Shown piece after piece: positions 17,092 through 27,864 of a stretch of 64,000 nt of DNA. The DNA is from Legionella jordanis (lineage in GTDB: Bacteria > Pseudomonadota > Gammaproteobacteria > Legionellales > Legionellaceae). Position 1 is the first letter of the stretch. Every line of letters begins with the position of its first letter. The position numbers and the translations under genes are program-made. The DNA lies in the NCBI RefSeq assembly GCF_900637635.1, contig NZ_LR134383.1, positions 1,767,501-1,831,500 on the forward strand. The letters run 5' to 3'. A model generated the notes under the pieces. The model saw nothing but the letters and a program-made list of their open reading frames with translations. It did not search any database and was not told the origin of the DNA.

Positions 17092-18375
17092 TTAAGCAAA
17101 ATAATCAACGATTCCTTTTGCACGAAAGGCAACAACTTCTGTGTCTTTATTGTCTTCGCCAAGCGTCGATTCATATGAAAATTCCTGACGCTCTTGAGAA
17201 TAGAACTGCCCATTCTTATCGTTTGACTCTACATTAACTTGGCTAAGATTAATACCCTGCTCAGTCATCATTTCTTTTAACCGCGGTAATCCCTGCTCAA
17301 TTAGATCTCGGATCATGCCATTATGGGCATTTATATTAAGGGACGTTCCTTCTTTAATTATTTTAATGCTTACCTCAACTGGGCCAAGTTCCTCAGGATT
17401 GATCCTGATGATGGCGGAATTTAATTTTTGCTGACCTATCCAGACAATATGATCGTTGAAATGTTCTGACCACTCTTTCGAACCAACTGGACTCTCAATG
17501 CTCATCAACCTGGCCTGGTTAGTTTCATGACCAGCCGGGGCACTACCGCTGGTTTTAAATTGTTCGATGGCAATCCCTGTGGTAATCAGCTTACTTGCAA
17601 GCTCTTCATTAGCTTCTTGTTGTTTTGGGGCTACGAAATCCAGTTCTTGAGTGAATTCTTGTGAATCCTGTTTTGTGATTAAAGAAAAAGTAAATAAATC
17701 GTCTTCGGTTACAGATGAGTCCAGAGGTGCAATCTTCAAATCAGGGATAGGAAGTTCTTCGCTTACGTTGACAACAGGTGATGTGTTTAACAACAATTCA
17801 CCCGATTGCTCTTCCTGAACAAGCATCGGGTCGGCGGAATGGTCTAATTGTGGAATATTAATCCTGGATTCAGAAAACACATCGATGAGATCAGATTCAT
17901 CCCCTGAAGGCTCTGAATAATGAATCACATCACCTAAAGAAGGTAGGATTGGGAGGCTTTCTTGCTCATTAATTTGAAAATCTGAAGGGATTGGCTTATT
18001 TTCCTCGGGCAATTCCAACTGCTCAGCATCCAAAAATTTTTTTAATTCCAGCTCATTGTGCGCAAAACAAAGCAGAGGATCTAAAACCATGGGGAACTCA
18101 TCCAACTCGTTTGCGTCTGTCTCTTCCAAGGTTAGTTTATTTTCAACAGGAAGGAGAACAACCTTATTTTCTTCACGCACTTCTGGTTCATCAGTGAACT
18201 CTAAATATAATGCATTTGATGCCGGCTTTTCCGCCTTAGGTTGATTTGAATCCAGAGTTAAATATTCAGCGATAAAAGTCATGAAGGATTGCTCAGGACT
18301 GTCTTTCAATTCAGAGGCGCACGTATTTTCTTTTAAATCTTGAGGAACAGCCATAACCTGAGGCAATTTAATCAT
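17092..18375 (-). CDS. FliK-like protein (flagellar hook-length control C-terminal domain)
   Basis: A 427-residue, strongly acidic protein (Glu-, Asp-, Ser- and Leu-rich) without signal peptide. Only the C-terminal part, about residues 310-390, is recognisable. It holds RINPEELGPVEVSIKIIKEGTSL, then RDLIEQGLPRLKEMMTEQGI and VNVES, the hallmark of the Flg_hook domain that switches export specificity in flagellar assembly. The long low-complexity N-terminus is typical of a FliK ruler. No other flagellar gene is nearby, so it could be a stray fliK or a paralogue. The ATG at 18375 is preferred over one 16 codons upstream, since the extension is not FliK-like. Confidence 0.7.
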   Translation of the reverse strand: MIKLPQVMAVPQDLKENTCASELKDSPEQSFMTFIAEYLTLDSNQPKAEKPASNALYLEFTDEPEVREENKVVLLPVENKLTLEETDANELDEFPMVLDPLLCFAHNELELKKFLDAEQLELPEENKPIPSDFQINEQESLPILPSLGDVIHYSEPSGDESDLIDVFSESRINIPQLDHSADPMLVQEEQSGELLLNTSPVVNVSEELPIPDLKIAPLDSSVTEDDLFTFSLITKQDSQEFTQELDFVAPKQQEANEELASKLITTGIAIEQFKTSGSAPAGHETNQARLMSIESPVGSKEWSEHFNDHIVWIGQQKLNSAIIRINPEELGPVEVSIKIIKEGTSLNINAHNGMIRDLIEQGLPRLKEMMTEQGINLSQVNVESNDKNGQFYSQERQEFSYESTLGEDNKDTEVVAFRAKGIVDYFA

Positions 18376-18554
18376 GAACCCACTCCAATTGTTATAGTCT
18401 CCCCTAGCAAGAAATATGCCCACACTTTATTTTACTCCATAAGCACAATCAGATTAACGAATTCGTTAAAATTTATTACTCCCTCGCAAAAGCACTAGCG
18501 CACTCCTCAGCCCATGATAGTCTCCTAAAAAAGCAACAGAAAACAGGGACGGCT

Positions 18555-19160
18555 ATGTTTACCTTTTTTGAAAAACCAAAAATTCAATTGAATGAATCTG
18601 AAATTGGTCAAGTCATGGCAAATGTACGACATCATTTTGCCGCTCATCCCGAGTTAACGAAACTCATTGAATCAAGACAGGATGCTTTTCAACACCAGCT
18701 TAACTTAACCACCAATCCTTCGGAAAGGAAAAAACTTCTACTTAGTTATGCCCTATTTGCAGAGACTCTTTTGCAATGCACTAAAGCCACTGCTGAAGAG
18801 ATTTCCGATTTAGCACAGGATTATTACAGCTCTTCCTATTATCGCCACATTGGGGGTGACCAAGGTTGTTATTCCATGACCTATTATGACGAAGTCAACA
18901 ACCATATTTTTAATGCAAGCCTTGCATTGATGGTTTTCAGCATCCTCCTCTTCCCTTTAAGCATGATCGGGAGTCTATCTTTATTAGCCATTGCAGTGAC
19001 GGTTATACTTCCAAGTGCTTACTATGATTTTGTAGAAACATGGCCTAACCAGCTAAAAATCCAAAAAGAGGAAGAAACTTTATTTACTCAAATTGCCCAC
19101 TCTTTGGTCGGCTCAAATATTCCTTTACTAACAGAAAGCCAAATCCTTTTGCAGCCATGA
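18555..19160 (+). CDS. Hypothetical protein with two adjacent membrane helices
   Basis: A 201-residue protein with a soluble helical N-terminal half (to about residue 115) and then two close hydrophobic helices (about 122-160) separated by a short turn. A short cytosolic tail follows. The segment HIGGDQGCYSMTYYDEVNNH just before the helices is distinctive, but I do not know a function. A helical hairpin near the C-terminus is common in Legionella effectors that attach to host membranes. The evidence here is weak, so the protein could equally reside in the bacterial inner membrane. Confidence 0.55.
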   Translation: MFTFFEKPKIQLNESEIGQVMANVRHHFAAHPELTKLIESRQDAFQHQLNLTTNPSERKKLLLSYALFAETLLQCTKATAEEISDLAQDYYSSSYYRHIGGDQGCYSMTYYDEVNNHIFNASLALMVFSILLFPLSMIGSLSLLAIAVTVILPSAYYDFVETWPNQLKIQKEEETLFTQIAHSLVGSNIPLLTESQILLQP

Positions 19161-19271
19161 CGCCTCCCCTTATGTCTACTGCAAAAAAATTACAGCAGCA
19201 TGGTTTGCAAATCATGAAAACTTGACACATTTCAGCTATGATACCGTTTTAAAAAATTTTGGAGTCGGTAT

Positions 19272-21944
19272 ATGAAAGTGGGTCAAGACAGTCTCTCAAC
19301 TGAATCTCAGTTGTCGGTCGATGGGCAATCTTATAATTACTTCAGCCTTAAAGAAGCAGAGAATAAACATTTCCCAGGAATCAACCGTTTACCATACTCC
19401 TTGAAGGTCCTATTTGAAAACTTATTGCGATTTGAAGACGGCACCACGGTAACAACCCAGGATATTCAAGCACTGGCTGACTGGTTAAAGACCAAAACAT
19501 CACAGCACGAAATCGCTTATCGTCCGGCTCGAGTATTGATGCAGGATTTTACTGGCGTACCAGCTGTCGTTGATTTGGCTGCTATGCGTGACGCCCTTGC
19601 TAAATTAGGAGGCAACCCCGAAAAAATCTCCCCCTTATCTCCGGTTGATTTGGTTATAGATCATTCTGTTATGGTTGATAAATTCGGCAGCCCAGATTCT
19701 CTTGAAATCAATACAGCAATAGAAATTCAAAGAAACAAGGAGCGTTATGAATTTTTGCGATGGGGTCAAAAAGCATTTGCCAATTTTGACGTAGTCCCTC
19801 CCGGAACAGGAATTTGCCACCAAGTCAATTTAGAGTACTTAGGAAGAACAGTATGGACTAGCGAAGATAATGGGGTCCTCTATGCTTATCCGGATACTTT
19901 AGTGGGTACAGACTCTCATACCACCATGATCAATGGCCTGGGTGTTTTAGGTTGGGGCGTTGGAGGAATTGAAGCAGAAGCTGCAATGTTAGGCCAACCC
20001 GTATCCATGCTGATTCCAGAAGTGATTGGCTTTAAATTTACCGGTAAATTAAGAGAAGGCATAACCGCAACGGATTTAGTCTTGACCGTAACGCAAATGC
20101 TTCGCCAGAAGGGAGTTGTGGGTAAATTTGTTGAATTTTATGGCCCTGGCTTGAATGATTTGCCTTTAGCTGATCGAGCCACTATTTCAAATATGGCTCC
20201 TGAATATGGTGCTACTTGTGGCTTCTTCCCAGTAGATAAAGAAACTATTCGCTACTTAGAGCTGACTGGGCGTGATCCCCATCTTATTGCTTTGGTAGAA
20301 AATTATTGCAAGGCTCAAGGATTATGGTATCACCACGACAGTGAAGATCCAGTCTTTACTGACACTTTAACATTGGATTTAGGTACAGTTGAACCTTCAT
20401 TAGCAGGCCCTAAGCGTCCCCAGGATAAAGTGACACTGGAGTCTCTACCCACTGAGTTTGATACATTCCTGGGAGAATTAGGCAAGACCATTGAGAAAGA
20501 AAGGAAATTTCCAGTTAGAGGCCAGGATTATGGCATGCAACATGGCGATGTGGTCATTGCGGCGATAACCAGTTGTACCAATACCTCCAACCCCAGCGTA
20601 TTAATGGCTGCAGGTTTAGTCGCTAAAAAAGCGGTTGAGAAAGGCTTACAACGAAAGCCATGGGTCAAATCCTCTTTAGCCCCTGGCTCAAAAGTGGTTA
20701 CTGACTATCTAAAGCATGCTGGTCTACAGGAGTTCCTGGATCGTTTGGGTTTTAACCTGGTTGGATATGGCTGCACAACCTGCATCGGCAACTCTGGCCC
20801 CTTACCTGACGTCATATCCGAATGCGTTAATGACAATGATTTGGTTGTGTGCTCCGTGTTATCTGGCAATCGTAATTTCGAGGGCCGGGTGCATCCTCAA
20901 GTAAGGGCCAACTGGCTTGCCTCTCCTCCTCTGGTTGTGGCTTTTGCTTTAGCGGGTACAACTTGCATCAATTTGGCCACTGATCCGATTGGACAAGACG
21001 AATACGGCAACAAAATTTATCTTAAAGACATTTGGCCAAGTAATGAAGAAATTGCGGCAAAAGTCGCAGAAGTCAAAGGCAGCATGTTCCGTAAAGAGTA
21101 CGCTGACGTATTTAAGGGTGACGCTCACTGGCAAGCCATTCAGACCGCCAGCAGCTCCACCTATAATTGGAATGCTAATTCAACCTATATTCAGCATCCG
21201 CCCTTCTTTGAAAACCTGTCAGCAAAACCTGAGGCGATTGAGCCTGTGAATAGAGCATACATCCTGGCTCTACTTGGCGATTCAATCACCACAGACCATA
21301 TTTCCCCAGCAGGCTCAATTAAAGCCAACTCCCCAGCAGGATTGTACTTAAAATCCAAAGGTGTTCAGGAGGCTGATTTCAATTCCTATGGTTCAAGGCG
21401 TGGGAATCACGAAGTGATGATGCGAGGGACTTTCGCTAACATTCGAATCCGCAATGAAATGACACCTGGAATTGAAGGAGGTGTTACTCGCCACATTCCT
21501 TCTAATGAAGTCATGTCGATTTACGACGCTTCCATGCTTTATCAGAAAGAAGGCCAGGAACTCGTTGTAATTGCAGGGAAAGAATACGGTACTGGTTCTT
21601 CTCGAGATTGGGCTGCGAAGGGGACCAATCTATTGGGCGTTAAGGCGGTTATTGCTGAAAGCTTTGAGAGAATTCATCGATCCAACTTAATTGGTATGGG
21701 TGTGCTGCCCTTGCAATTCGCTGAAGGGGTCTCGCGTCTGACTTTAGGGTTGGACGGTACGGAGCGTATCAGCATCCAAGTGGATGATTCATTAAAGCCT
21801 GGAGCCAAAATTCCCATGCTCATTGAGCGTTGGGATGGTACTCTCGAAAAAATAGAAGTCATTTGCAGGATTGATACCAATAATGAACTTGAATACTACC
21901 GCCACGGAGGTATTTTGCATTATGTATTACGCAATCTAATGTAA
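19272..21944 (+). CDS. acnA: Aconitate hydratase A
   Basis: An 890-residue aconitase that interconverts citrate and isocitrate through cis-aconitate in the TCA cycle. The iron-sulfur cluster cysteines are visible in [12 protein letters not shown] (near residue 437) and [12 protein letters not shown] (near 503). The N-terminal motif [21 protein letters not shown] and the C-terminal swivel domain motif [17 protein letters not shown] are intact. Its length equals that of E. coli AcnA (891). GGAGT at 19261 precedes the ATG. The gene is monocistronic, and an imperfect hairpin follows it. Cytosolic; AcnA-type proteins can also bind mRNA when the cluster is lost. Confidence 0.97.
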   Translation: MKVGQDSLSTESQLSVDGQSYNYFSLKEAENKHFPGINRLPYSLKVLFENLLRFEDGTTVTTQDIQALADWLKTKTSQHEIAYRPARVLMQDFTGVPAVVDLAAMRDALAKLGGNPEKISPLSPVDLVIDHSVMVDKFGSPDSLEINTAIEIQRNKERYEFLRWGQKAFANFDVVPPGTGICHQVNLEYLGRTVWTSEDNGVLYAYPDTLVGTDSHTTMINGLGVLGWGVGGIEAEAAMLGQPVSMLIPEVIGFKFTGKLREGITATDLVLTVTQMLRQKGVVGKFVEFYGPGLNDLPLADRATISNMAPEYGATCGFFPVDKETIRYLELTGRDPHLIALVENYCKAQGLWYHHDSEDPVFTDTLTLDLGTVEPSLAGPKRPQDKVTLESLPTEFDTFLGELGKTIEKERKFPVRGQDYGMQHGDVVIAAITSCTNTSNPSVLMAAGLVAKKAVEKGLQRKPWVKSSLAPGSKVVTDYLKHAGLQEFLDRLGFNLVGYGCTTCIGNSGPLPDVISECVNDNDLVVCSVLSGNRNFEGRVHPQVRANWLASPPLVVAFALAGTTCINLATDPIGQDEYGNKIYLKDIWPSNEEIAAKVAEVKGSMFRKEYADVFKGDAHWQAIQTASSSTYNWNANSTYIQHPPFFENLSAKPEAIEPVNRAYILALLGDSITTDHISPAGSIKANSPAGLYLKSKGVQEADFNSYGSRRGNHEVMMRGTFANIRIRNEMTPGIEGGVTRHIPSNEVMSIYDASMLYQKEGQELVVIAGKEYGTGSSRDWAAKGTNLLGVKAVIAESFERIHRSNLIGMGVLPLQFAEGVSRLTLGLDGTERISIQVDDSLKPGAKIPMLIERWDGTLEKIEVICRIDTNNELEYYRHGGILHYVLRNLM

Positions 21945-21956
21945 TACCCAAGTAAG

Positions 21957-21984
21957 AGGCATTCTGATACATCAGGATGCCTCC
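21957..21984 (+). terminator. Probable terminator after acnA
   Basis: A stem of 12 pairs with one G-T wobble (GAGGCATTCTGA and TCAGGATGCCTC), loop TACA, starts 13 bases after the stop codon. No long T-run follows, so it could instead be a processed 3' end. Confidence 0.5.
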
Positions 21985-22087
21985 AATAAAGAACAGATTG
22001 ATTTTGTAGAGTTAAGCTGCTATTTTCCGCTTGCCTAAATTATTGATCATCACGTCTGCTTTTCCTGATTCCCATAAGGATTTTCGC

Positions 22088-23500
22088 ATGCATTCTTCTA
22101 AGAAAGTATTATCTATTTTTTCTTTGGTTATGATAAACGTCATTGCCGTTGACAGCTTGCGAACCTTGCCTATGAGCGCCAAATTAGGCTATTCGCTGCT
22201 CACTTATTATTTAATTGCCGCCTTTACTTTCTTTATACCCGTGGCATTAGTCGCTGCTGAATTGGCAACCGCCTACCCGAATCGTGGAGGATTATACATC
22301 TGGGTTCGAGAAGCTTTTGGGCGTCGCGCTGGTTTCATCACCATTTGGCTACAGTGGATTTATAATGTGGTGTGGTACCCCACCATTTTAGCCTTTATTG
22401 CCGCTACCATTTCTTATCTTTTTGCACCAGAATTGGCGAATAACAAGTTTTATTTACTAGCGACGGCTCTCGGCCTCTTCTGGGTTTTTACCATTCTAAA
22501 TTGTTTTGGAATGCGGATTTCGAGCATCGTCAGCATCGTAGGAGCCACCATTGGAACGATTCTGCCCATGGTTGGCATTAGCGTACTAGGCGCTATCTGG
22601 TTGTTCCAGGGCCGGCCAATTGCCGCTGATTCAGCCTCAACATGGCTGCCGGATCTGAGTTCCATCGGGAACCTGTCTTTATTTTCTGCCATATTGTTTG
22701 GTTTAATCGGAATGGAAATGTCAGCTGTTCATGCTGACGAGGTCAAAAACCCACAACGAGATTATCCAAAGGCCATTTTGTATTCGGCTTTAATTATTTT
22801 TGCCACCCTTGTTTTTGGTTCACTTGCCATCGTCATTGTGGTACCCAATCAGCAATTGAGTGTGGTATCTGGTCTGATCGATGCCTATGCGGTTTTTTTC
22901 CAGGCTTACCATTATGATTGGATGACCGGATTAATTGCTCTTTTAATCATTTTAGGCGGTTTAAGCGGAGTTTCAGCCTGGATCATAGGGCCAACTAAGG
23001 GTTTAATGGTTTCGGCGCAGGATGGTTCCTTGCCAGAAGTATTCGCCAAGGTAAACCGCTATGGGGCTCCCGTAGCCATTTTAATTGCTCAAGGCATAAT
23101 CTTTACCTTGCTAAGCTCAGTATTTATCCTGTTTGATTCAATCAATGCAGCTTATTGGCTGCTAAGCGATTTAAGCGCACAGATGGCTTTGTTGGTTTAT
23201 GTATTCATGTTTGCCGCGGCCATTAAACTTCGTATTAGCAAACCTCATCATACCGGTTCTTATACAGTTCCAGGTGGAAATGCTGTGATGTTTTTGGTGG
23301 CAGGAATTGGAATTCTATGTTGTCTACTAGCCATGCTCATCGGCTTTGTACCCCCAACACAAATTCCCATTGATAATCTATTCTTTTTTGAAACCTTTCT
23401 CATTGGCGGGCTATTCCTATTTGTGGTTTTACCCTGGTGGTTTGCCAAAAAGCATGAAGAGGAATTCGATAAAACCCACCCTGACCATTACGTTGATTAA
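22088..23500 (+). CDS. APC-superfamily amino acid permease/antiporter
   Basis: A 470-residue transporter with about 12 membrane helices. The opening (residues about 5-70) and the conserved GGLYIWVREAFG segment are typical of the glutamate:GABA-antiporter branch of the APC superfamily (GadC/YjeM-like). The conserved glycine-rich helix 1 motif is less clear than in GadC. It probably moves amino acids across the inner membrane, and the substrate cannot be read off. I chose ATG 22088 because AAGGA precedes it; a TTG at 22031 would add an unlikely 19 residues. It is convergent with putA. Confidence 0.8.
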   Translation: MHSSKKVLSIFSLVMINVIAVDSLRTLPMSAKLGYSLLTYYLIAAFTFFIPVALVAAELATAYPNRGGLYIWVREAFGRRAGFITIWLQWIYNVVWYPTILAFIAATISYLFAPELANNKFYLLATALGLFWVFTILNCFGMRISSIVSIVGATIGTILPMVGISVLGAIWLFQGRPIAADSASTWLPDLSSIGNLSLFSAILFGLIGMEMSAVHADEVKNPQRDYPKAILYSALIIFATLVFGSLAIVIVVPNQQLSVVSGLIDAYAVFFQAYHYDWMTGLIALLIILGGLSGVSAWIIGPTKGLMVSAQDGSLPEVFAKVNRYGAPVAILIAQGIIFTLLSSVFILFDSINAAYWLLSDLSAQMALLVYVFMFAAAIKLRISKPHHTGSYTVPGGNAVMFLVAGIGILCCLLAMLIGFVPPTQIPIDNLFFFETFLIGGLFLFVVLPWWFAKKHEEEFDKTHPDHYVD

Positions 23501-23580
23501 GACAGCGATGCAGCGGAAAGTAGTTGAGCTTTGATGGCTCATCTACTTTTAAGATCTAACAAGAATAAACCACGAATAAA

Positions 23581-23604
23581 TCAGGTCCTTAAATAAGGAC
23601 CTGA
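23581..23604. terminator. Bidirectional terminator between the permease gene and putA
   Basis: A perfect 10-bp stem (TCAGGTCCTT and AAGGACCTGA) with loop AAAT lies between two convergent genes. On the minus strand it is followed by TTTATT, and on the plus strand by ATTCCTT, so it could end both messages. Confidence 0.7.
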
Positions 23605-23609
23605 ATTCC

Positions 23610-26600
23610 TTAATAACCCTCAGGTATAGACATTAAGCTCGCATTACCGCCTGCTGCTGTTGTGTCCACAGTATAGGTACGCTCATGGCACAAGCGCAGC
23701 AAATAGTGTGGCCCTCCTGCTTTTGGACCTGTGCCAGATAGCCCTTCGCCTCCGAAGGGTTGCAAACCGACGACCGCACCAATCATATTGCGATTTACAT
23801 AGCAGTTGCCAGCGTGTGCCCGCTTACGAATATACTCCACAGTCTCATTAATGCGGCTGTGTATACCTAACGTTAAACCATAGCCAGTACTATTGATTTG
23901 TTTAATCACATCATCCAAATCTTTACGCTTGTATTTGATCACATGCAATACAGGACCAAAAACTTCTTTTTTAAGCGCTGACATGTTGTTGATGGCTATA
24001 GCTGTTGGCGGCATAAAATAACCGTTGTTGCATTCTTCGCTTAATTTACACTGATAAATGATCTCATGTTCCTGCTGCATGGTTTGTACATGCGCCCTTA
24101 ATCCAGATAGAGCCTCAGCATCAATAACAGGACCTACATCTGTTGACAACCATTGAGGATCGCCAATTTTTAATTCGGCCATGGCCCCTTTTATCAACTC
24201 AAGCATTCTTGGATAAACTTCTTCTTGCACAAAAAGGACGCGCAATGCAGAGCAACGTTGACCCGCACTACCGAAAGCAGAAGTCATAGCATCGACAGTA
24301 ACTTGTTCTAACAAAGCCGATGAATCCACAATCATTGCATTCTGGCCGCCAGTTTCAGCGATAAGAGGTATAATTTCCCCACCTCGAGTGGCCAGGGTTT
24401 GATTTATAAGGGCAGCAGTCTGAGTAGATCCTGTAAAGATCACTCCTTTCACTCGTTGGTCTGCAACCAAAGCAGCCCCTACCGTTTCACCAGTCCCCGG
24501 CAATAATTGGACGACCTGTGTTGGAATCCCTGCTTTATGCATTAACTGTACAGCAAAAGTTGCTACTATGGAGGTTTGTTCAGCCGGTTTGGCAACAACA
24601 CAATTACCAGTTACCAAAGCCGCAATGACTTGCCCTGTAAATATCGCTAAAGGGAAATTCCAGGGACTGATGCAAGCAATTACACCACGAGGATGTAAAC
24701 TTAATTCATTTAATTCCCCAGTATAGCCATGCAACCGCTTGGGCTTTGCCATTTGATTTTCCGCCAACATGCAATAATAACGGCAAAAATCAATTGCTTC
24801 GCGAATTTCAGCCACTCCATCTGTCCAGGTTTTTCCAGCTTCAAAACAGGTCAAGGCTAATAGCTCTGCCCTATTTTCCTCTAAAAGCTCAGCAAAGCGT
24901 TCAATTAAAGCAGTACGTTCGGAAACGACAGTTTGGGACCATCGGCTAAAGCCAAGTTGGGCTTGATTAAGAGCCCAATCAACGTCCTCAAGGGTCGCCT
25001 GGCTTACCCGACCGATTGGATGGGCAAAATTTTGCGGAGAAGTAACACTTCGATCCACTTCCCCTCCTTCTCGGCCTGCCAATAGAGGTTTGGCCTGCCA
25101 GCGGGAAAGATCCATAGCCATATATTGTTGTTGCAGATCAGCCACCTCTTCCCGATTAGTGAAATCAAAGCCCCTTGAATTTTTCCTTTCAGGTAAAAAA
25201 ATCGAAGCAGGTAAAGGTATATTTTGGTTGATCTTGGATAATAGATGATTTGCTTTAGAGACTGGATCCTCAACTAAGGAGCTGATAGGGGCTTTCTCAT
25301 CCACAATGCGATTTACAAACGATGAATTCGCACCATTTTCCAAAAGTCTTCGCACCAAATAAGGTAATAAATCTTCATGGCTTCCAACAGGAGCGTAAAT
25401 GCGGCAGGGAATACCAAGGCGGTTTGCTGGAACAATTTGCTCGTAAAGCTCATTCCCCATGCCATGCAAACATTGAAATTCAAAATCCCGATAATTACCG
25501 ACCAGATTCAAAATCATAGCGACTGAATAGGCATTGTGAGTAGCAAACTGTGGATAGATTGCATCCGTCATGGTCAGCAATTTCTTGGCACAGGCTTGAA
25601 ACGAAACGTCGGTAAAGGCTTTGCGTGTAAATACAGGGTACTCAGACAAACCTTGCATTTGGGTTTTTTTAATTTCACTATCCCAGTATGCCCCTTTAAT
25701 AAGCCGGACCATTATCCGCCGCTGTTTGCTTCTTGCCAAATCGGCAATCCAGTCTAATAAATAAAAACCTCTTTTTTGGTAGGATTGAACAGCCATTCCA
25801 AAGCCATGCCAGCCATGCAGGCTGTCATCACGAAACACCCGCTCAATGACGTCTAAGGAAAGTTCCAGCCGCTCGGACTCTTCAGCATCAATGGTCATGG
25901 CAATATCGTATTTTTTTGCCAGTTGAGCCAATTGTAATAATTTAGGGGATAATTCCTCCAGCACCCGCGCCCGATGCGCTTCTTGATAACGGGGATGAAG
26001 AGCTGATAATTTGATGGAAATGCCTGGACGCTGATAAACATTAGACTTTGGATCTACACTCCTACCAATGGCTTCAATGGCTTTTTGATAAGCAACAAAA
26101 TAGCGTTCAGCATCCACCGCAGTAAGAGCTGCCTCGCCCAACATGTCGTAGGAGTAGCGGTAACCTTTCGCCTCTTTTTTCTTGGCTCGCGATAATGCTT
26201 CCTGGATAGTCCGGCCAGTAACGAATTGTTTGCTCATGATTCGCATTGCCTTATCCACAGCCTTGCGCACAACGGATTCACCACTGCGGTTTATTAATTT
26301 AAACAGAGCCTTACTTAAGACACCATCTGCTCGTTCTGGAGTTAGAACTTTACCGGTTAGCATCAACGCCCAGGTGGTGGCATTTACAAAAAATGAATCG
26401 CTTTGTCCACGATGAGCTTGCCAATCGGCACTGGTTAATTTGTCCTTGATTAAACTATCTATCGTTTCATTGTCAGGTACTCTAAGCAATGCTTCAGCCA
26501 AACACATCAGCGCAATGCCCTCATCACTTGACAACGAATATTCAGTCAAAAATGAATCAATTCCCGTGCTTTTTTTTCTGCCAGCCCGAACCTGCTCCAC

Positions 26601-26759
26601 CAGAGAGGTGGCTTGATCACGAATTGCAGCAAGTTGTCTATTATCCAACGCTGCCTTGTCCAAAAGCTCCGATATGATCGTTAATTCGTCCATTCTGTAA
26701 GCCTGATTAATGCGTGCGCGCTGATCTTGCGGAGGTTGTATGGAATACCGCTCAAGCAT
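23610..26759 (-). CDS. putA: Bifunctional proline dehydrogenase / P5C dehydrogenase
   Basis: A 1,049-residue PutA converting proline to glutamate through pyrroline-5-carboxylate, with FAD in the N-terminal PRODH barrel and NAD in the C-terminal aldehyde dehydrogenase. The PRODH motif FQCLHGMGNELYE and RIYAPVGSHEDLLPYLVRRL are present (about 425-480). The ALDH part contains ACISPWNFPLAIFTGQ and AETGGQNAMIVDSS, and its catalytic cysteine is in SAGQRCSALRVL. It lacks the N-terminal ribbon-helix-helix DNA-binding domain of E. coli PutA (1,320 residues), so it should not repress its own gene. GGAG precedes the ATG at 26759. Monocistronic. Confidence 0.96.
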   Translation of the reverse strand: MLERYSIQPPQDQRARINQAYRMDELTIISELLDKAALDNRQLAAIRDQATSLVEQVRAGRKKSTGIDSFLTEYSLSSDEGIALMCLAEALLRVPDNETIDSLIKDKLTSADWQAHRGQSDSFFVNATTWALMLTGKVLTPERADGVLSKALFKLINRSGESVVRKAVDKAMRIMSKQFVTGRTIQEALSRAKKKEAKGYRYSYDMLGEAALTAVDAERYFVAYQKAIEAIGRSVDPKSNVYQRPGISIKLSALHPRYQEAHRARVLEELSPKLLQLAQLAKKYDIAMTIDAEESERLELSLDVIERVFRDDSLHGWHGFGMAVQSYQKRGFYLLDWIADLARSKQRRIMVRLIKGAYWDSEIKKTQMQGLSEYPVFTRKAFTDVSFQACAKKLLTMTDAIYPQFATHNAYSVAMILNLVGNYRDFEFQCLHGMGNELYEQIVPANRLGIPCRIYAPVGSHEDLLPYLVRRLLENGANSSFVNRIVDEKAPISSLVEDPVSKANHLLSKINQNIPLPASIFLPERKNSRGFDFTNREEVADLQQQYMAMDLSRWQAKPLLAGREGGEVDRSVTSPQNFAHPIGRVSQATLEDVDWALNQAQLGFSRWSQTVVSERTALIERFAELLEENRAELLALTCFEAGKTWTDGVAEIREAIDFCRYYCMLAENQMAKPKRLHGYTGELNELSLHPRGVIACISPWNFPLAIFTGQVIAALVTGNCVVAKPAEQTSIVATFAVQLMHKAGIPTQVVQLLPGTGETVGAALVADQRVKGVIFTGSTQTAALINQTLATRGGEIIPLIAETGGQNAMIVDSSALLEQVTVDAMTSAFGSAGQRCSALRVLFVQEEVYPRMLELIKGAMAELKIGDPQWLSTDVGPVIDAEALSGLRAHVQTMQQEHEIIYQCKLSEECNNGYFMPPTAIAINNMSALKKEVFGPVLHVIKYKRKDLDDVIKQINSTGYGLTLGIHSRINETVEYIRKRAHAGNCYVNRNMIGAVVGLQPFGGEGLSGTGPKAGGPHYLLRLCHERTYTVDTTAAGGNASLMSIPEGY

Positions 26760-27174
26760 GTTGTTCTCCAATTTGAAACAGGTCAAAAATATTCAGCGAT
26801 GATAATGCAGAATGCCAGGAATTAAAACGTGCAATGCGCAAATTTTACACCTCTAAAAGACTTGTAAGTGTTAAAAACTCGTTCAAAAAACAACCCTCTT
26901 ACAGGTAAAAATAGATCTAATTATGGTTAACTTGATTAGTTTTTGCACTACAAAACCCTTAAATCGCACTTCTTGTTGTTGATTTTTTATACTATATGAG
27001 CGAATACAATTCAATACCTAAGACCGCCATTCCAGTTAAGCCAATGAATTGATTAATATTTTTTCTTAATGGTCGACAAAACGCCCTCTAATTTTACTTT
27101 TGTCTCAGTTGTCAATATAATCACCAGCTTTCAGAAACCTTAATTTCTGCGATTTTACAAGAGAAAGGAGTGTT
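26760..27174. promoter_or_regulatory. Divergent intergenic region between putA and ldt-like gene
   Basis: About 415 bases carry the 5' regions of two divergent genes. On the plus strand TTTACT (27093-27098) and TATAAT (27116-27121), spaced by 17 bases, form a fair sigma-70 promoter for the L,D-transpeptidase. It leaves a leader of about 45 bases with AAAGGAG before the ATG. I see no equally clear putA promoter and no reading frame of note. Confidence 0.5.
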
Positions 27175-27864
27175 ATGAATACAATTATAAGCATACTTTC
27201 AGCGGCTTTTTTATCGACTAGCGCTCATCATGCGCCAGCTCCTGCTAATACGACCTCAGCCAAAACTGGGTTTGATGTGAATCAGGAAGTTCAGCACCTT
27301 AGCCAAAAGGCGCCCCAGCTTAATAAAAAAGTTTTGAAGTTAGCGTTAACAGCTTATAAGAAAGCAGCAGACAAAGGTGCCGTCAAGAAACCCGTACTAA
27401 CGGTAATTGATTATTCTTTACCCTCTAACAAACAGCGTATGTGGGTTTTTGATGTGAGCAAAGAACGTCTTCTTTACAATACCTATGTAGCTCATGGCCG
27501 AAATTCAGGCGGTGATGTCCCCCGTCATTTTTCAAACAAGCCATCAAGTAAAGCAACAAGCCTTGGTACCTATATAACGCGAGATACCTATATGGGGTCA
27601 AAAGGATATTCCTTGAACTTACAAGGTTTGGAGCGCGGTTTTAACGATAACGCTTATAATCGCCGTGTGGTCATTCATGGTGCATGGTATGTAGAGCCTG
27701 ATTTCATCAGAAAGGCAGGACGAGCCGGCCGCAGCTGGGGTTGCCCATCCATTGCCAAAACACTCGCGAAACCAGTAATTAACACCATCAAAAATGGCTC
27801 GGTCGTTTTTGCGTATTATCCCGATAGCTACTACCTGTCGCATTCAGGCTACGCCACTGTATAA
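27175..27864 (+). CDS. Murein L,D-transpeptidase catalytic-domain protein (YkuD_2 type)
   Basis: A 229-residue secreted protein. It has a weak Sec signal (cleavage after about residue 17) and then an L,D-transpeptidase-like catalytic domain with H168 in VVIHGAWYV and the nucleophile C190 in GRSWGCPSI. Enzymes of this fold cross-link meso-diaminopimelate residues in peptidoglycan or attach proteins to it. This subfamily has the Ser-x-Gly-Cys-Pro-Ser motif. It acts in the periplasm. AAAGGAG precedes the ATG. The 3' end is shared with the terminator of an sRNA on the opposite strand. Specificity is unknown. Confidence 0.85.
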   Translation: MNTIISILSAAFLSTSAHHAPAPANTTSAKTGFDVNQEVQHLSQKAPQLNKKVLKLALTAYKKAADKGAVKKPVLTVIDYSLPSNKQRMWVFDVSKERLLYNTYVAHGRNSGGDVPRHFSNKPSSKATSLGTYITRDTYMGSKGYSLNLQGLERGFNDNAYNRRVVIHGAWYVEPDFIRKAGRAGRSWGCPSIAKTLAKPVINTIKNGSVVFAYYPDSYYLSHSGYATV

